Positions 1 to 41,024 of a stretch of DNA of 64,000 bases are shown piece after piece. The stretch covers positions 80,042,001 to 80,106,000 of the forward strand of contig OZ231127.1 of the NCBI GenBank assembly GCA_965153355.1, given 5' to 3'. Each line of letters opens with the position of its first letter. The first letter of the stretch is position 1. The notes under the pieces are model-generated. The model had not been told where the DNA came from, made no database searches, and saw only the letters and a list, made by a program, of their open reading frames with translations. The translations under genes and the position numbers were made by a program. The stretch is from Flaccisagitta enflata (lineage: Eukaryota; Chaetognatha; Sagittoidea; Aphragmophora).

Positions 1-235
1 CAAAAGAGACAAAAGAGACATAAGAGACATAAGAGACATAAGAGACATAAGAGACATAAGATGCCTAAGATATATAAGAGAAATGAGAGAAATAAGAGAA
101 ACAAGAGATATAAGAGATATAAGAGACATATAGGAGACAGAAGAGACATACAGGAGACAAAAGAGACAAAAGAGATGAAAGAGACATAAGATATTTAAGA
201 GACATGAGGAGACATGAAGAGAAATGAAGAGAAAA
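1..235. repeat. Short tandem array, AAGAGACAT-type unit
   Basis: Degenerate tandem repeat of a purine-rich 9-10 bp unit (AAGAGACAT and variants) running from the window edge. No coding signal is seen. Confidence 0.8.
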
Positions 236-264
236 CCTTGAAAATCGTGTTTTGAAATTTTTGC

Positions 265-343
265 GTTACGGACACACGGACACACAGACCTACCGACCAA
301 GGGACAGACCCTCTTATAGAGATGCGAGGACGCATCTGAAAAG
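265..343 (-). mobile_element. Hairpin-ended dispersed element, fragment (GATGCG subfamily)
   Basis: Read on the - strand it has the terminal hairpin AGATGCGTCCTCGCATCT (320-337), then CTATAAGAGGG and a GTCN-rich tract. This is the layout of the dispersed family seen more completely at 15704-15911. The other end is missing. Confidence 0.55.
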
Positions 344-589
344 ACAAATAAAACCCGTGCCTCTCAGTAAAACTGTCTTTTTCCATGGATACTGCAAATG
401 GCGAAGATTGAGAATTTTTTTTTTTTTTTTATACTTGTACAACTGTTCAGTGTAAAAACCTGTTACACAAAGAGTTAGTTTTATGAATCTTAGATAAAAC
501 AAGGCCAACACCTATAGGTCGCGTGGGAGACATAACTGAATTGACCAGATTCTCAATTTAATCTCTTTGATTCACCCTATCAACTTAAT

Positions 590-1350
590 TCTGATAAGAT
601 TGACTTAGATTAGATTGACTTAGATTAGATTGACTGAGATTAGATCGACTTAGATTAGATCGACTTAGATTAGACTGATTTAGATTAGATTGACTTAGAT
701 TAGATTGACTTGGATTAGATTGACTTAGATTGACTATGATTAGATGGATGTAGATTAGATGGACAGAGATTAGATGGATGTAGATTAGATGGACGCAGAT
801 TAGATGGATATAGATGGACTTAGATTAGATGGACTTTGATCAGATGGACTTAGATCAGATGGACTTTTATTAGATGGACTTAAATTAGATGGACTGAGAT
901 TGACTTAGATGGATTGAAATTAGATGGACTTAGATTGGCATAAATTGACTTAGATTAGATTAATACATATTGACAATTGACAATTAGATTGACTTACATT
1001 AGATGGACTTAAACTAGATTGACTTAGATTAGATTGACTTAGATTGACTTAGATTCGATTGACTGAGATTAGACTGACTTAGATAGATTCAGATTTGTTT
1101 GACTTAGATTAGATTGACTTAGATTAGATTGACTTAGATTAGATTGATTTAGATTAGATTGACTTAGATTAGATTGACCTAGATTAGATTGACTCAGATT
1201 AGATGGACTTGAATTAGATTGACTTAGATTGGATTGACTTAGATTGACTTAGATTAGATTGACTTATATAAGATTGACTTGGAATGAATTAGATTAGATT
1301 GACTTAGAATGACTAAAACTGACTTAAATTGACTTTAAATGACTTAATAT
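590..1350. repeat. Minisatellite, TTAGATTAGATTGACT-type unit
   Basis: About 760 bp of degenerate tandem repeats built on TTAGATTAGATTGACT, with a TTAGATTAGATGGACT variant block near 745-920. Period is about 15-17 bp. No gene is seen here. Confidence 0.85.
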
Positions 1351-2390
1351 GACTAAATGACTAAAATGACAGGTGAATCCCGCTACAACGGATCCACTTT
1401 TAGTGGAAATCCGCCTGAAACAAATATTTTTGATTCATTTCTCTTGTTTTCTTTAGTTCTTAAATTGGCTTTAATAGAATTTTGCACTGAAAAGATGAAA
1501 TTTTTTTGTCCCCCAAGATCCGTTGGAGCGGGATTTAAATGTAAGATGAATATGTGATTGCGCTCTGTCCAGTCATTTGTCAAAATGACATAGCCTAAGT
1601 TTTTCTTCGACTTTTCTCATACATGAGAACCCAACAGGAACGAGATTGTGTAGTATTTCATCATACTTGGGGCACAATGTTCTGTCAAAACGTTGAAGAA
1701 AGTGAATTTCACATAAAAAAGAAAAAAAAACAATCGTTTTCAAGACAACTTCTCTCGTTTTTTTAAATGTCATGTTTTCTTTTCTTTTTTTCTTCTTGTT
1801 CAGGCTACGATTTTTTTTTAACGATGATTAGGATTTCAGGAACTCCCTCTCATCACTAAAGGGGGGCCACTCAGTATGTCCGTCTTGGAGCAGATGATGT
1901 GGAAGTATTACTAGTATATCCCCACATACGGTTTATGTGCCCTGATTCTGAATGATAAAAAAAAGTTGCAAAATGACGAATAAATGCAGATTACCTGTTG
2001 TGGAGTTTGTCATTACTAATGACACATCTAACATATTTAAAAGTCACTGTTTGATTCTCATCTGAGCCTCAACAGAAAGCTTATCCTTTTTGTCGATTTG
2101 TCAGACTTTTGGTTTGTTGGTCAGAGGTCACGTATTCCTTTGACCGTACTCCGGTACTACTTGCTTGCCTTTTCTGCCCCTGTGTAAATGCGTCCTATCA
2201 TCAGTATAAATGGCTCTGTCTGTCTGTCAGTATCCATGGCTCTGTCGGTTTGTGGGTCTGTCTGTTTGTCTGTTGGTCCGTCGGCCTGTCTGTCAGCCTG
2301 TCTCTTGGTCATGCAAACAATAAAATCACGAAATTCGAGGCTCTTTTACCTAAAAAGGCGCCACACTCTTATTTCTCATTAATCCGTTTT
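1351..2390. other. No gene recognised
   Basis: Unique-looking AT-rich DNA with only short chance reading frames. A GTCTGTCTGT-rich stretch at 2205-2310 resembles the internal tract of the hairpin-ended elements but lacks their ends. Confidence 0.5.
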
Positions 2391-2393
2391 ATC

Positions 2394-2493
2394 ATTCAAT
2401 CATTCATTCATTCATTCATTCATTCATTCATTCATTCATTCATTCATTCATTCATTCATTCATTCATTCATTCATTCATTCATTCATTCATTC
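2394..2493. repeat. (ATTC)n microsatellite
   Basis: About 25 near-perfect ATTC units. The open frames across it are repeat artefacts. Confidence 0.95.
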
Positions 2494-4128
2494 AATCACA
2501 AAACACACAGAATGAAGTGGCATGATCACGAAGGACCCCACTGGGGTCATCCACCCACTTTGAATGTCTGCCGTTGCCTAGAATGTGGTGGCACGATAGC
2601 GAAAGACCTTTGTTCATTTTTATCTTCCAATTAATTTTTTTTACGAAAAAAAAAGATCACTTGAACAATGATCACTGATCATACTGAATAAACTTAACTC
2701 GCCGGAAAAAGATACCATGCAGTGTTTTTGCCTAACACGTGAGCATACGACGTGTTGCGTAACCGATGGTTTTGCAAAGTGGTTTTGCAATACAGTAAAG
2801 CTCTGCATCCATAACAACTCCTTGAAGTACAATCTAGTTCAGCCCGAAAAATTTTCAGGCTATTGTTAAGCTAACATATCCTTGGTTACCAGACACTGAG
2901 TTAACAGCGACAGTCAAAAACTGTGGACCCTCCAAGTTAATTCTCCAGTTATAAATAGAGGCGAACTGCATCATTTGATGAGGAACTAAAATAAAGAGAA
3001 GCGGTTGAATGAATCATTCTATACTGTTAATTGTCCTCAATCTTCGTCAATGTGCAATATGAATTATGTATACTTTTATACATCAGAGTTTCATTGGCGT
3101 GATTTAGACCCGCATGGAGAAAGTGTGATTTCTAACAGTAAGAAAATTAAGTAGCGGCGAACTTGTGGACTCTCTCTCTCAAAGCGAGAAAATTACGCAA
3201 AATATTTTCTTGCATTTCAGGAATTTATTCAATTCAAGAAATCTAGATGAGCAACTCGAGAGTCTTTTTTTCTTCTTTTTTTTTTAAAGATTCACAATCA
3301 TACATCAAAAATTCATATTCTTACGACTTTTGCGACTTTTATCTTATCTTTATCGGCGATATTCTTTTGGCTTCGATCTTCCCTTTTGCTCAACCACTGT
3401 CTAGTCTTCACCATCTAACGAGAAAATGTCTTTTAACAAACAATTTTGCAGCTACGTTATGGTGAATGTGATTTTAAATCTGGATTCTTGACTTAATTGA
3501 GCAAGATATTTATGGATCATGTAGAAAATGGCGGAAAGATTGTATTTTATCAAAAATAAAGACATTTTGACTCGTAATTGATGTAATAAATGCTTGCTAT
3601 ACTTGAAATAAAAAATGACTTGAAATTGATGACCCTATGCCCCTAAAAAGTTGTAGTCGAATCAAAAATGTATGCCTGTTGGCACAACTATCTAGCGGGT
3701 TCATAGTCACAGTGACCGCTTAGGATGAGTGGTGACATTTTTATTGCTATGATTGTAGAATTTCGCGAAATAATGCGTAAACTATAGAACTCACTTTTTT
3801 CTCTCGTCAAATTCTCTCTCTCTCTCTCTCTTTCTATCCCCTGTTCTCTTTTTGTATTTGGTTTTTGGAGACGTTCTTCATTAAAGACGTCTGTACATTT
3901 TGTCTTATAATTTGGGCTGCAATATGCTGTGCCACTGCAAAGCAGCAGTGCTCAACGATGCCTTAAGCAATATCCTATCGCGTTGCAAAAGAATGATGTT
4001 GCACTGTAGTAGGTCAAAAGGGCTGGTGTACTTGCTCAAATTGAATACAAAATACTGTACCACCGCAAGCAGTATGCAAAACCGGTATTTACTGCCCAAA
4101 GGCGGCTCCATAAAAAAGCTCTCTCGGC
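2494..4128. other. No gene recognised
   Basis: AT-rich sequence without a supportable exon. A short CT run sits at 3811-3832. The 120-residue frame at 3900-4262 runs into the foldback element that starts at 4132 and matches no family I know. Confidence 0.5.
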
Positions 4129-4131
4129 CTA

Positions 4132-7100
4132 TAGTCGGGGATCTTACCGCCAAAATCAAGGATGGCGTGCAAAAATTTTCAGCAAGCTCTAGAAATTTGC
4201 ATACAAGACTATTTTTTCATGCTGAAGACAGCCAATTCATCCGTTTTTCAAAATTTTTTTAGCACCCCTTCTAAAAATCGCTTTTTTAGGCCATTTTTTC
4301 ACTTCAAAACGTCATAACGGGTAAACCATTCAGATTGGCTCAACAAAATTTTACATGGTGAAATATGTGATATTTCTTTGGTTACATACCAAATTTCAGC
4401 TTAATCGGTTGAGTAGAAGCGGTGCTATTGAATTTTTAAGTCTAGGTACCTTTCTCAAAAAAATGTCAAAATTTTGAAAAGGGCTATCCCTAGGCTAAAT
4501 GGTTTAACTTCATGCCACAAGATTTTGTATGGCCAAATGCGATAAAACTTACTTGCATGTCAAATCTAGCCTCGGCCCATATAGTAGCGGAGATATGAAT
4601 GTTCAAAGTTAAGATATTTTTTTGAGAAAAAACTACAAACTACAAAAAAATGATTTTTTCTCCTCAACGACAAATGCCACTAACCTGAAATTTTATACTG
4701 ACTGAATAATATGATATTTTTTGAGTTGCCCACAAAATTTGAGTCTAAAAACTCAAATGGAAGCAGAGATATTGTCATTTAAAGTCTAGGTACCCACTGT
4801 TCCAAAAAATGCAAAATTTTGAAAAGGATATACCTAGGCCAAACGATTTTCAATTGCCACAAAATTTGACATGGTGATAAGCATTATTAATACTTAATTC
4901 ACAACTGAAGCTATTAAACCCTTTAAAACAGAGCGCGAATTTTTAAAGATTTACCATATTTTTTAAAAACAAAAATGTAATGTGTTTCATCCAAGGATCG
5001 CACACTGGCCAGCGCACTGGCGCCCGTCGAGTGATTAAATGGGTTGTTTCGAGTAGGCAGGCATGCCCTCCCAGCGGTCAATGCCCTGGCGCAGGACACT
5101 GCGGCGGAATTTCCACGCGCATATTTCGCAAGACTCCAGAATATCTATCGGGGAACTTTTTTTTTCAATTTTTTTCTGCAATTTCACATGTTATACAATT
5201 CGGGAACTTCATGTGCCTGAGAGGCTGATTTATGCCCGGCAGGCCAGATTTTGAGCCCAAGAGGCCGGATTCATACTCTGAGAGGCTGAATTTCTGCGCC
5301 TGAGAGTGTTGAAGACTGAAAGCCCGAGAGTAAGACTGGGCCTGAGAGGAGATTTGAGGCCTGAGAGGCCAGATTTGAGGCCTGAGAGGCTGGATTTGAG
5401 GCCTGAGAGGCATGAGAAGCTTCAGAGGGGGGGATGGACGGACGGTCGTACGGACATTCACCCCTGTGTCCTACAGGACATCGGCCCTTTGGGGCCACTG
5501 CCCAAAAACTACCATTACTTCTTAACCATAATAGCCATGGAGATGAAATTTAACGTGATGAATTGTGTGATATTTACAACTCTTCATGCCAATTTTTAGC
5601 TATCTAGCTCATACTAAGGCCAATATATAGGCTCTCATAGTTTAAAAACCTCCAGAAAATGGCTTCAAATGACCATTTTTTCAACTTTTTGGCCTAAAAA
5701 CCCAGTTTTAGTTCATCCACTGGTCCTTAATTGGGGATTTTCCTCTGACTGGATCGAATCTATCACTAACCAAAAAAAATTTGATGATTGGAGATCTAGA
5801 AAGGCTGATATGAAGCCTAACAGAGCAAAAATTTTGTCTGGAAGGCCTGATTTTGGACTGTGTAGACGGATTTAAGGTCTATGAAGGCTGTTTTGAGATC
5901 TAGTGAAGTTGCCCAAAAGCAGGACATGGGTAACAGTCCAAAAGGCCTGATGTCCTGTAGGACACAAGAGTGAAGTTCCTTATATCCTTCTGTTTGTCTC
6001 CATGTCCATCCATCTGTACATTTGTCTGTACGTCCTCACCCGGCTTCTCAGACCCTAATCCATTGTTTTTAGTTGAATAAACGCAAATCTTGGACTTGCT
6101 GTGTCAGTCTGTCAGTCTATTGGTCAGTCTGTTGGTAACCAAGTCAAAATACAGGTTCTTTAGTTATTTTTAGGCATTAAAAGGTGATTTTAGGTATTAG
6201 AAAGGGGATTAAAGGTCATTAGGTAATTTTTGGAAATTCTAGGTCATTATAGATAATCAAGTAATCATAGGTTATTATAGGTAATTATAAGTATGTAGAG
6301 GTACTCATAGGTAATTTTAAGTCTGGTAATTATATGTATTTATGGGTATTGAACAGGTAGATGCAGGTAATAGGTAATTGTAGTTAGATATAGCCACTTT
6401 TTATAACCTTTATTATCTTTATCACCTTAATCATCTTGATTACCCTTTTTACCACACAACTAAGGTTTTTTGACCTTGTTAAGCTGGAAATCAGGTCATA
6501 GAAGCCCAAATCATCCCTCTCAGACCCAAAATCACACCTCTTTGGCTTTAAATCAGCCCTCCTAGGCTTGTATTGAGCCATCTTTTGCCTGAAAAAAGCC
6601 CAGTTAAGCCTCAAATTTAAAAGGCAGGGGGGAGGGGAAATTAAGAGCAACTCCATTGTATACACCCCTAAAAAAGAGACAAAATTTCTATGGCCTCAAC
6701 TGTTGTTATTAACTGTCATTGAACACTAATTTGTAGCTTCTTCACATCTTGCTAACTTTGTTGTTGTTTAGGTTAGTTTTATTCTCACTGTAATTACACA
6801 TGACTATGGTGAATTGGATAAGATAAGACATCCACATTAAGAGCAGAAAAGCTGGTGTTTTTCAGTCAAGTATTGCAAATTTGTGTTAAAGAACATAATA
6901 GTCACAGTAAAACTTTGATCTTTGTTCCAGCAAAAGAATATAACAATTCAGTTGATGAGTCACCAAGGGAAAATAAAAAAGTTCATATAAAGCTAACATT
7001 TCTGTCAAAGAATAAATTGAGTAGAGAAAAAAATGCATATTCTTTGCAGTTGTAGTTTTTAAAAGATTTTTTTATCTCCAGGATTACAGGCATTGTATGA

Positions 7101-10072
7101 GGTGTTATAGTTTAAGCACAAATGATAAAAGTCTATAGTGATAACTTGGAGACTAAGGTCATCAGCCGCCCTACTCTCATCACATAGTCACGGAATTGGA
7201 GGTGGATGATCAAACCTTCTTCAAGTCTTGACGTATCAATATGTTTTCCAAGTAAAAAGAAATAAGTTGAAGGGACTATAAATTTGCATCCATTCTAGGC
7301 AGAATTCCATTAGTGGTGGGTCCATAAGAGCGGGATTCAACTGTATTTCCTGAAACTACTGCAAAATAGCTTTAATTTAAGACCAATCTGCAGCACAATT
7401 CATTTAGAAATAAGAACAAAAAGGAAAAGCAAGTACTAATAATAATAGCGTTTTTTGCTGATCTTGATCAAGTTCAGTTCATCTGTCAAATTATCAATTT
7501 TTAGTCGCGTGCATGCAACCTTACACCTCGCTCATGTTGGCTTGGTCAGAAGTTGGTTGGGTCGCTAGGTTGGTCCATCACATATTCAAAATTATAACTT
7601 TTTAAGGTTTTTTGAGGTAATTAAAGGTACTCTAGGGTATTTCAGGGTACTTTGGGTACTTTAGGGTACTTTAAGTTTTCTTGGTACTTAAGGTACTTTA
7701 AGGTACTTCCAGATATTTTTGGGTACTTTTGGGTATTACTTAGTATTTTTGAGTATATTTGGGTATGTTTCAAAAGCCATAAAGAAACTTTGTTTTTGAC
7801 TTTAATTACCCCTTGCCTCTTTCAACTAGAAATGAAGAAAAAGAAGTGAAGAAAAAGAAGTGGGTGAGAGTGGTAGTTCCAGCATGGGAGTGGAAGGAGG
7901 AGTGCAATTCTTGAATAGTTGCAAAAGTATTAGATGGTCAGCAGTATCTTTGGCCCCTACATGAGTGTTTGTGAATGTGTGATAGTAAGAGGGGCAGTGG
8001 CTCTAAAGCTTTAAGCTTCAAGTTGAGATTTGAGCCTTAAGCTGAGATAGGTACCTAGAAGCTGAGTTTTAAACCTGTTAGGGTCATATGGGTCTCCATA
8101 ACTTTAGTGAAGCATGTTTGGATGATCGATGGAAAACTGAATATGAGTATGTAAAGGTACTCACAGTAATTCGGTCTGGTAATTATAGTTATTTACGGGT
8201 AATTGTAGGTATTACCAGGTAGATGTAGCAAAAAAGGGGTGATTTTGGGTCTAAGAGGGATGATTCAGGTTTCTTCGACCTGATTTCCAGCCAAACAAGG
8301 TCAACAAACCTTAGTTTCATGGTATCTAGGATAATAAGAAGTGGCTATATTTTCCTACAATTACTTATCACCTGCATCTACCTGTTCAATACTTATAAAT
8401 ACCTTTTAATTACTACATAGTTAAAATTACCCATAATAACCTATGATTACATGATTATCTATAATGACCTAAAATTACCTCAAATAACCTAATGACCTTT
8501 ACTCCCCTTTTGAATACCTATAATCACCTTTAAATGCCTAAATATGACCAAAGAACCTGTATTTTAATTTGGTCACCAATTGACTGACCGATAGACTGTC
8601 AGACTGACACAGCAAGTTCAAGCATTGCATTTATTCAACTAAAAACACTGGATTAAGGCCTGAGAAGCCAAGTGAGGACGTACAGACAGATATAAAGATG
8701 GATGGACATACAGACAAACAGAAGGATATATATAAGGAAATTCACTCCTGTGTCCTTCAGGGCATCAGCCCTTTTGGACTGTTGCCCATATCCTGCTTTT
8801 ACGCAACTTAAATCCTCCCTTACACATCAAATCCTTACACCTTAAATCAGTCTACACAGTCCAAAATCAGGCCTTCCAGACAAAATTTTTGCTCTTTAAG
8901 GCTTCATATCAGCCTTTCTAGATCTCCAATCATCAAATTTTCTTTGGTTAGCGATAGATTAGATCCAGTCAGAGAAAAATCCCCAATTAAGGACCAGTGG
9001 ATAAACTAAAACTGGGTTTTAGGCCAAAAAGTTGAAAAAAAAGTCATTTTAAGCCATTTTTCTGGAGGGTTTAGACTATGAGAGCCTATATATTGACCTC
9101 AGTGTGAGCTAGATAGCTAAAAATTGACATGTAGAGTCGTAAATATCACACAATTTATCATGTTAAATTTCATCTCCGTGGCTACTATGGTTCAGAAGTA
9201 ATGGTACTTTTTCTATTTTTGTTGTTTTTTTTTCCAAAAGTAATGGTAAATCTTTGAAAATTTATAACTCTGTTATGATAAGGGTTTGATAGCTCAGATT
9301 TGACATGGAATTAGGTATTAATAATGCTTATCACCATGTCAAATTTTGTGGCAATCGGCCAAATCGTTTGGCCTAGGCATAGCCCTTTTCAAAATTTTGC
9401 ATTTTTTGGAACAGTGGGTACCTAGACTTTAAATGACAATATCTCCGCATCTATTTGAGTTTTAAGGCTCAAATTTTGTGGGCAACTCAAAAAATATCAT
9501 ATCATTCATCATGTAAAATTTCAGGTTGGTGGCATTTGTTGTTGAGGAGCAAAAATCATTTCTTTGTAGTTTTTGATTTTTTCTCAAAAAAATATGCTTA
9601 ACTTTGAACATTTATATCTCTGCTTCTATATAGGCTGAGAGGCTAAGATTTGACATGCAAGTGTTTTTATCATACATTTGACCATGCAAAATCTTGTGGC
9701 ATGAAGTTAAACCATTTAGCCTAGGGATAGCCCTTTTCAAAATTTTGGCATTTTTTTGAAAAAAGGTACCTAGACTTAAAAATTCAATAACACCGCTTCT
9801 ACTCAACCGATTATGCTGAAATTTGGTTTGTAACCAAAAAAATATCACATATTTCACCATGTAAAATTTTGTTGAGCCAACCTGAACGGTTTACCCGTTA
9901 TGACGTTTTGAAGTGAAAAAATGGCCTAAAAAGCAATTTTTAGAAGGGGTGCTAAAAAAATTTTTAAAAACGGATGGTTTGGCTGTCTTCAGCATGAAAA
10001 AATAGTCCCGTATGCAAATTTCTAGAGCTTGTTGAAAATTTTTGCACGGCATTTCCTTAAGACCCCCGACTA
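4132..10072. mobile_element. 5.9 kb foldback (long inverted repeat) element, CTA target duplication
   Basis: The ends are mirror images: TAGTCGGGGATCTTA at 4132 and the reverse complement of TAGTCGGGGGTCTTA ending at 10072. They are flanked by CTA at 4129-4131 and 10073-10075. The arms match for about 2.4 kb on the left (4132-6540) and 1.8 kb on the right (8235-10072); paired landmarks include GGTACCTAGACTT and TAGCTATCTAGCTC. The left arm carries an extra block at about 4960-5480 with a 21-bp minisatellite. The centre (about 6550-8230) has no recognisable transposase. The 3-bp duplication would fit CACTA- or Harbinger-like transposition, but the superfamily is not established. Confidence 0.75.
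5215..5425. repeat. 21-bp minisatellite GAGGCCTGAGAGGCCAGATTT
   Basis: Tandem units of the type AGGCCTGAGAGGCC plus AGATTTG sit in the left arm of the foldback element and are absent from its right arm, so the array was added after the arms formed. Confidence 0.7.
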
Positions 10073-10282
10073 CTATCTCTATTTTTAATTCCACTCTTTA
10101 CTTGACTTCTCACATCACAGGTTCACCCTTCCCTAGTTCTGCCCCCGTTGTTGACATTTATAACGAGATCTTAAATGGGCGGATCACTTTGATTCTCTCT
10201 CTACCTCTGTCTGTCTCTATCTATGACTATGTCTGTCTCTTTATCTGCCTCTCTCTATTTCTTTCTATGCCTCTCTCTGTTA

Positions 10283-10290
10283 CCATCTAT

Positions 10291-10326
<36 letters not shown>
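10283..10326. repeat. (CT)n microsatellite
   Basis: Perfect CT run in a wider CT/TCTG-rich tract (10195-10330). No gene. Confidence 0.9.
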
Positions 10327-10329
<3 letters not shown>

Positions 10330-10622
10330 TTTCTATCCTTCCCTTTCTCGCAAAAGAGTGATGTCAATAAAAGTAAGTGTACTTTTGTGACTAGACGTTG
10401 TTCTTTCGGGCCAAAAAGTTAAAAAGTGCAAAACGAAGATTTAATCTGAAGAGCTCTTTGCACCGTAAAATTTTGCGTCCGCGACATGGAACAAACTACC
10501 TCATCTATTTTTTCAAAGCTCTTTCAAGACTTGCAAGTCTTTAATCTATCATAACGCCGATTCTTAAACTTTTGACCCGTAACTCTATCCGTCGCCTCGT
10601 CGTCAGTTCGTCTGACACTGGT

Positions 10623-11229
10623 CACTGCTGTCTCACATAAGGTTTGAGATAAGAATGACTATGCGGTTTTTTGCATAGGTCATGGGCATACAAACTAAAA
10701 ACTATCAAGGAGAAAATTTCAAAGGCGCTCTTTGAAAAAATGATATTTTCAAGATTTTTAGCTTTATTTTGCATAAACAATTTTTCAGATTATTTGACTC
10801 ATATTTCGATATTGTAATGTTAATACTGACAAAATTCCAATTCATTTCATAGGTTGTACTGTATGGTTTTCATAAGACATAAGTTTTTTTCAATTATAGG
10901 CTACCGTTGTTATTTTGTAACGGTGGCTCTAAAAATAAAAATTTTATTCCTTTTGAAAACATATAGTGTGACCTATCAAATGAGTTGGATTTCTATCAGA
11001 ATTATCATTATGCTATCTAAATATAGGTCAAACCAACCTGAAAAATTATCAATACAAAATAAAACTAGAAAAGCCTAGAATTTTTGAAATTTTCATTTTT
11101 TTCAAAAAGCGCCTTGGGAAAGATTTTTCATTTGATGGTTCCTGGTTTGTATGCCCATGACCTATGGAAAAATTTAAAAAACGCATAGTTATGTCACTCT
11201 TTTCTCAAACCTTATGTGAGATGGCAGTG
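10623..11229. mobile_element. MITE-like inverted-repeat element
   Basis: Long inverted repeats: CACTGCTGTCTCACATAAGG at the left end and the complement of CACTGCCATCTCACATAAGG at the right. Homology continues inward for about 140 bp (shared GGGCATACAAAC and GCGC/TTTGA blocks). The AT-rich centre has no transposase. The target duplication is unclear. Confidence 0.65.
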
Positions 11230-11366
11230 CTGAACGGTTTGTATGTCAGGGATTTTTGTGAGTCGCGTGCGCGTGCTCGCATGATATGTCGGTCGGTAAA
11301 TCAGTCGATCCGTCAGTCGCTGGGTTAGCAACATTTTTGGAAAATAATGTTTTTTTTTTTGTCGTT

Positions 11367-11518
11367 TTTAATCGCGGGCTACGCGAAAGTACTCCCCGCT
11401 TTATCGGTCCGTCGGTTTGTCGGTCGATTCCCTTTTTACTATTTTTTTGTTTTTGCAGTCAGTGCTCCTACCTCCGCCCACCCGCGCGACTGGGGTAGCC
11501 ATGTATCCAGCCTTTTAA
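11367..11518 (+). mobile_element. Hairpin-ended dispersed element, degenerate copy
   Basis: Shows AATCGCGGGCTACGCGA, the ACTCCCCGCTTT block, GTCGGTCCGTCGG repeats, GCGCGACTGGGGTAGCCAT and an eroded GTATCCAGCCTTT end. Confidence 0.7.
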
Positions 11519-12220
11519 ATTGTCTTTAAGTTTTTTACTCTTTTTCGGTATGTAACTATGTAATTATGAAATTAGGTAATTATGAAATTGTAATCATGCA
11601 ATTTTGTGAATATGTAATCATGTGATTGTGCAATTATGTGATTAAGTGTGTAGAGGTAATAGGGAGCCCACGACTGTTGCCCTGTTGGGCTTGTTATCAT
11701 AGGTTTAATACGAATTTTCAACAAACCACTATGGCTCTTGTCCTAGTTTGTTTGTCATGACGTCTGTGACATTTTCTGGCCATCTATCACGCCTTTATTC
11801 TAACATCCCTTGTTAAAGTAAGCAATCATTGGAAAATAAATGTATTGAAAAGCCATCATACTTCTCAAAGTCAAAGATGAAGTAAACTTGTTTTTCGAAA
11901 GACCACCAGCGGGGAGAGTAAAATACTTAATAACGAAGGAAGAAAAGGTTTCACATCGAACCAGAAAAAAGTTTTCATAGTACATACGAATGGAAAAACT
12001 AATTAAGGAAAACTTGCGGGTTTTCTACTTGCTTTATCATGGAGCAGCAATGTAGCTTCTTTGGTATAAAGTTTTAGGATTTCTTTGATACAAAGTTTAA
12101 TAATTTGCGTTGTGAATGTGACGGCCTAAACGCGCGGTTTTCTTATGTGCGCGACTGGACACATTAGTCAGTGACCGTTAGTCTGTCAGAGTTGTGGTCC
12201 AGCGGTCAGTCTGCGTTGAT

Positions 12221-12350
12221 TTTTAGGTGCGACAAAGCACCTCTATAACTGGCTGTGTCCGTCGGTCGGTCGGTTGGTCGGTCGGTCGGTCGGTCGCGCA
12301 TTCTTTCGACGATCCACACGTCGCACCTTATTGGACTACTAGGCCTTGTT
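12221..12350 (+). mobile_element. Hairpin-ended dispersed element, subfamily B
   Basis: TTTTAGGTGCGACAAAGCAC opens the element; AGGTGC pairs with GCACCT. A GTCGGTCGGTTGG tract follows, then CGACGATCCACACG and the AGGCCTTGTT end. Same layout as subfamily A with a different stem sequence. Confidence 0.75.
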
Positions 12351-12615
12351 AGTATATGCAAGCATTCTTTATCGGTTTGATGGTCGGTTGGTAGATCCGT
12401 TGGACAAATGTAATTTGGACGGATAGCATCGAAAATGGAAATTATCATGGTGTTGTCCCTGTTATCATGCTGCTATGCCTCGCCGCGCGACTCTCAGTAT
12501 TGTAATTGATTAAATTCATCACTGGCATTTTGACTGAGACAATAAACAATAAACAGAAAAAAATAAACAGAGACAATTTCTCACAGACATTGTCTGAGAG
12601 AATAAACAAGAGACA

Positions 12616-40564
<27,949 letters not shown>

Positions 40565-40725
40565 ATGCTGCGCATTGGTCTATTGTAAATGGAGTTGTTC
40601 AGAGTTATAGCGCGCTTAGCATGTGGAATTCATCTTCTTGGGCGCACCTTTTGCCTGACACATGTTTTATCATAAAGCATTTAAAGAACCCAAAGCAAGA
40701 AAAAGCGTACTTCCAAACATTTCAC

Positions 40726-40952
40726 AACAAAGCCGGATACACGTCTAACCCAGTCGCGTGCGGGTGGGCAGAGGCCATATTTGAGGTCAGTGGAGCATAC
40801 GGGCAGGTGCAGTAAGGCCGAAAACCCCGTAAACGCCGAAAAAGTAAAGTGTGACGGACGGAAGGACGGACGGACAGATGGATGGACGGACAGATGGACA
40901 GACGAACAAAGCGGGGCGAAGAGTCGCGTAGCACGCGCACGCGACTGAAAAT
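40726..40952 (-). mobile_element. Hairpin-ended dispersed element
   Basis: AACAAAGCCGGATACACGTC start, GGGCAGGTGCAG block, GACGGACAGATGG tract, GAGTCGCGTAGCACGCGCAC hairpin region and GACTGAAAA end, downstream of cassette B. Confidence 0.8.
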
Positions 40953-41024
40953 AAGCTGGGGTATTGGGACACGTCATCAAAATTTTCTTCTAGCATGTGC
41001 CAACCTGTGCCAACCTACGCTTTT

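Noticed and set aside
9612-10094. Frames of 67-82 residues
   Set aside because: They lie in the foldback arm, and the mirrored arm does not keep the frame.
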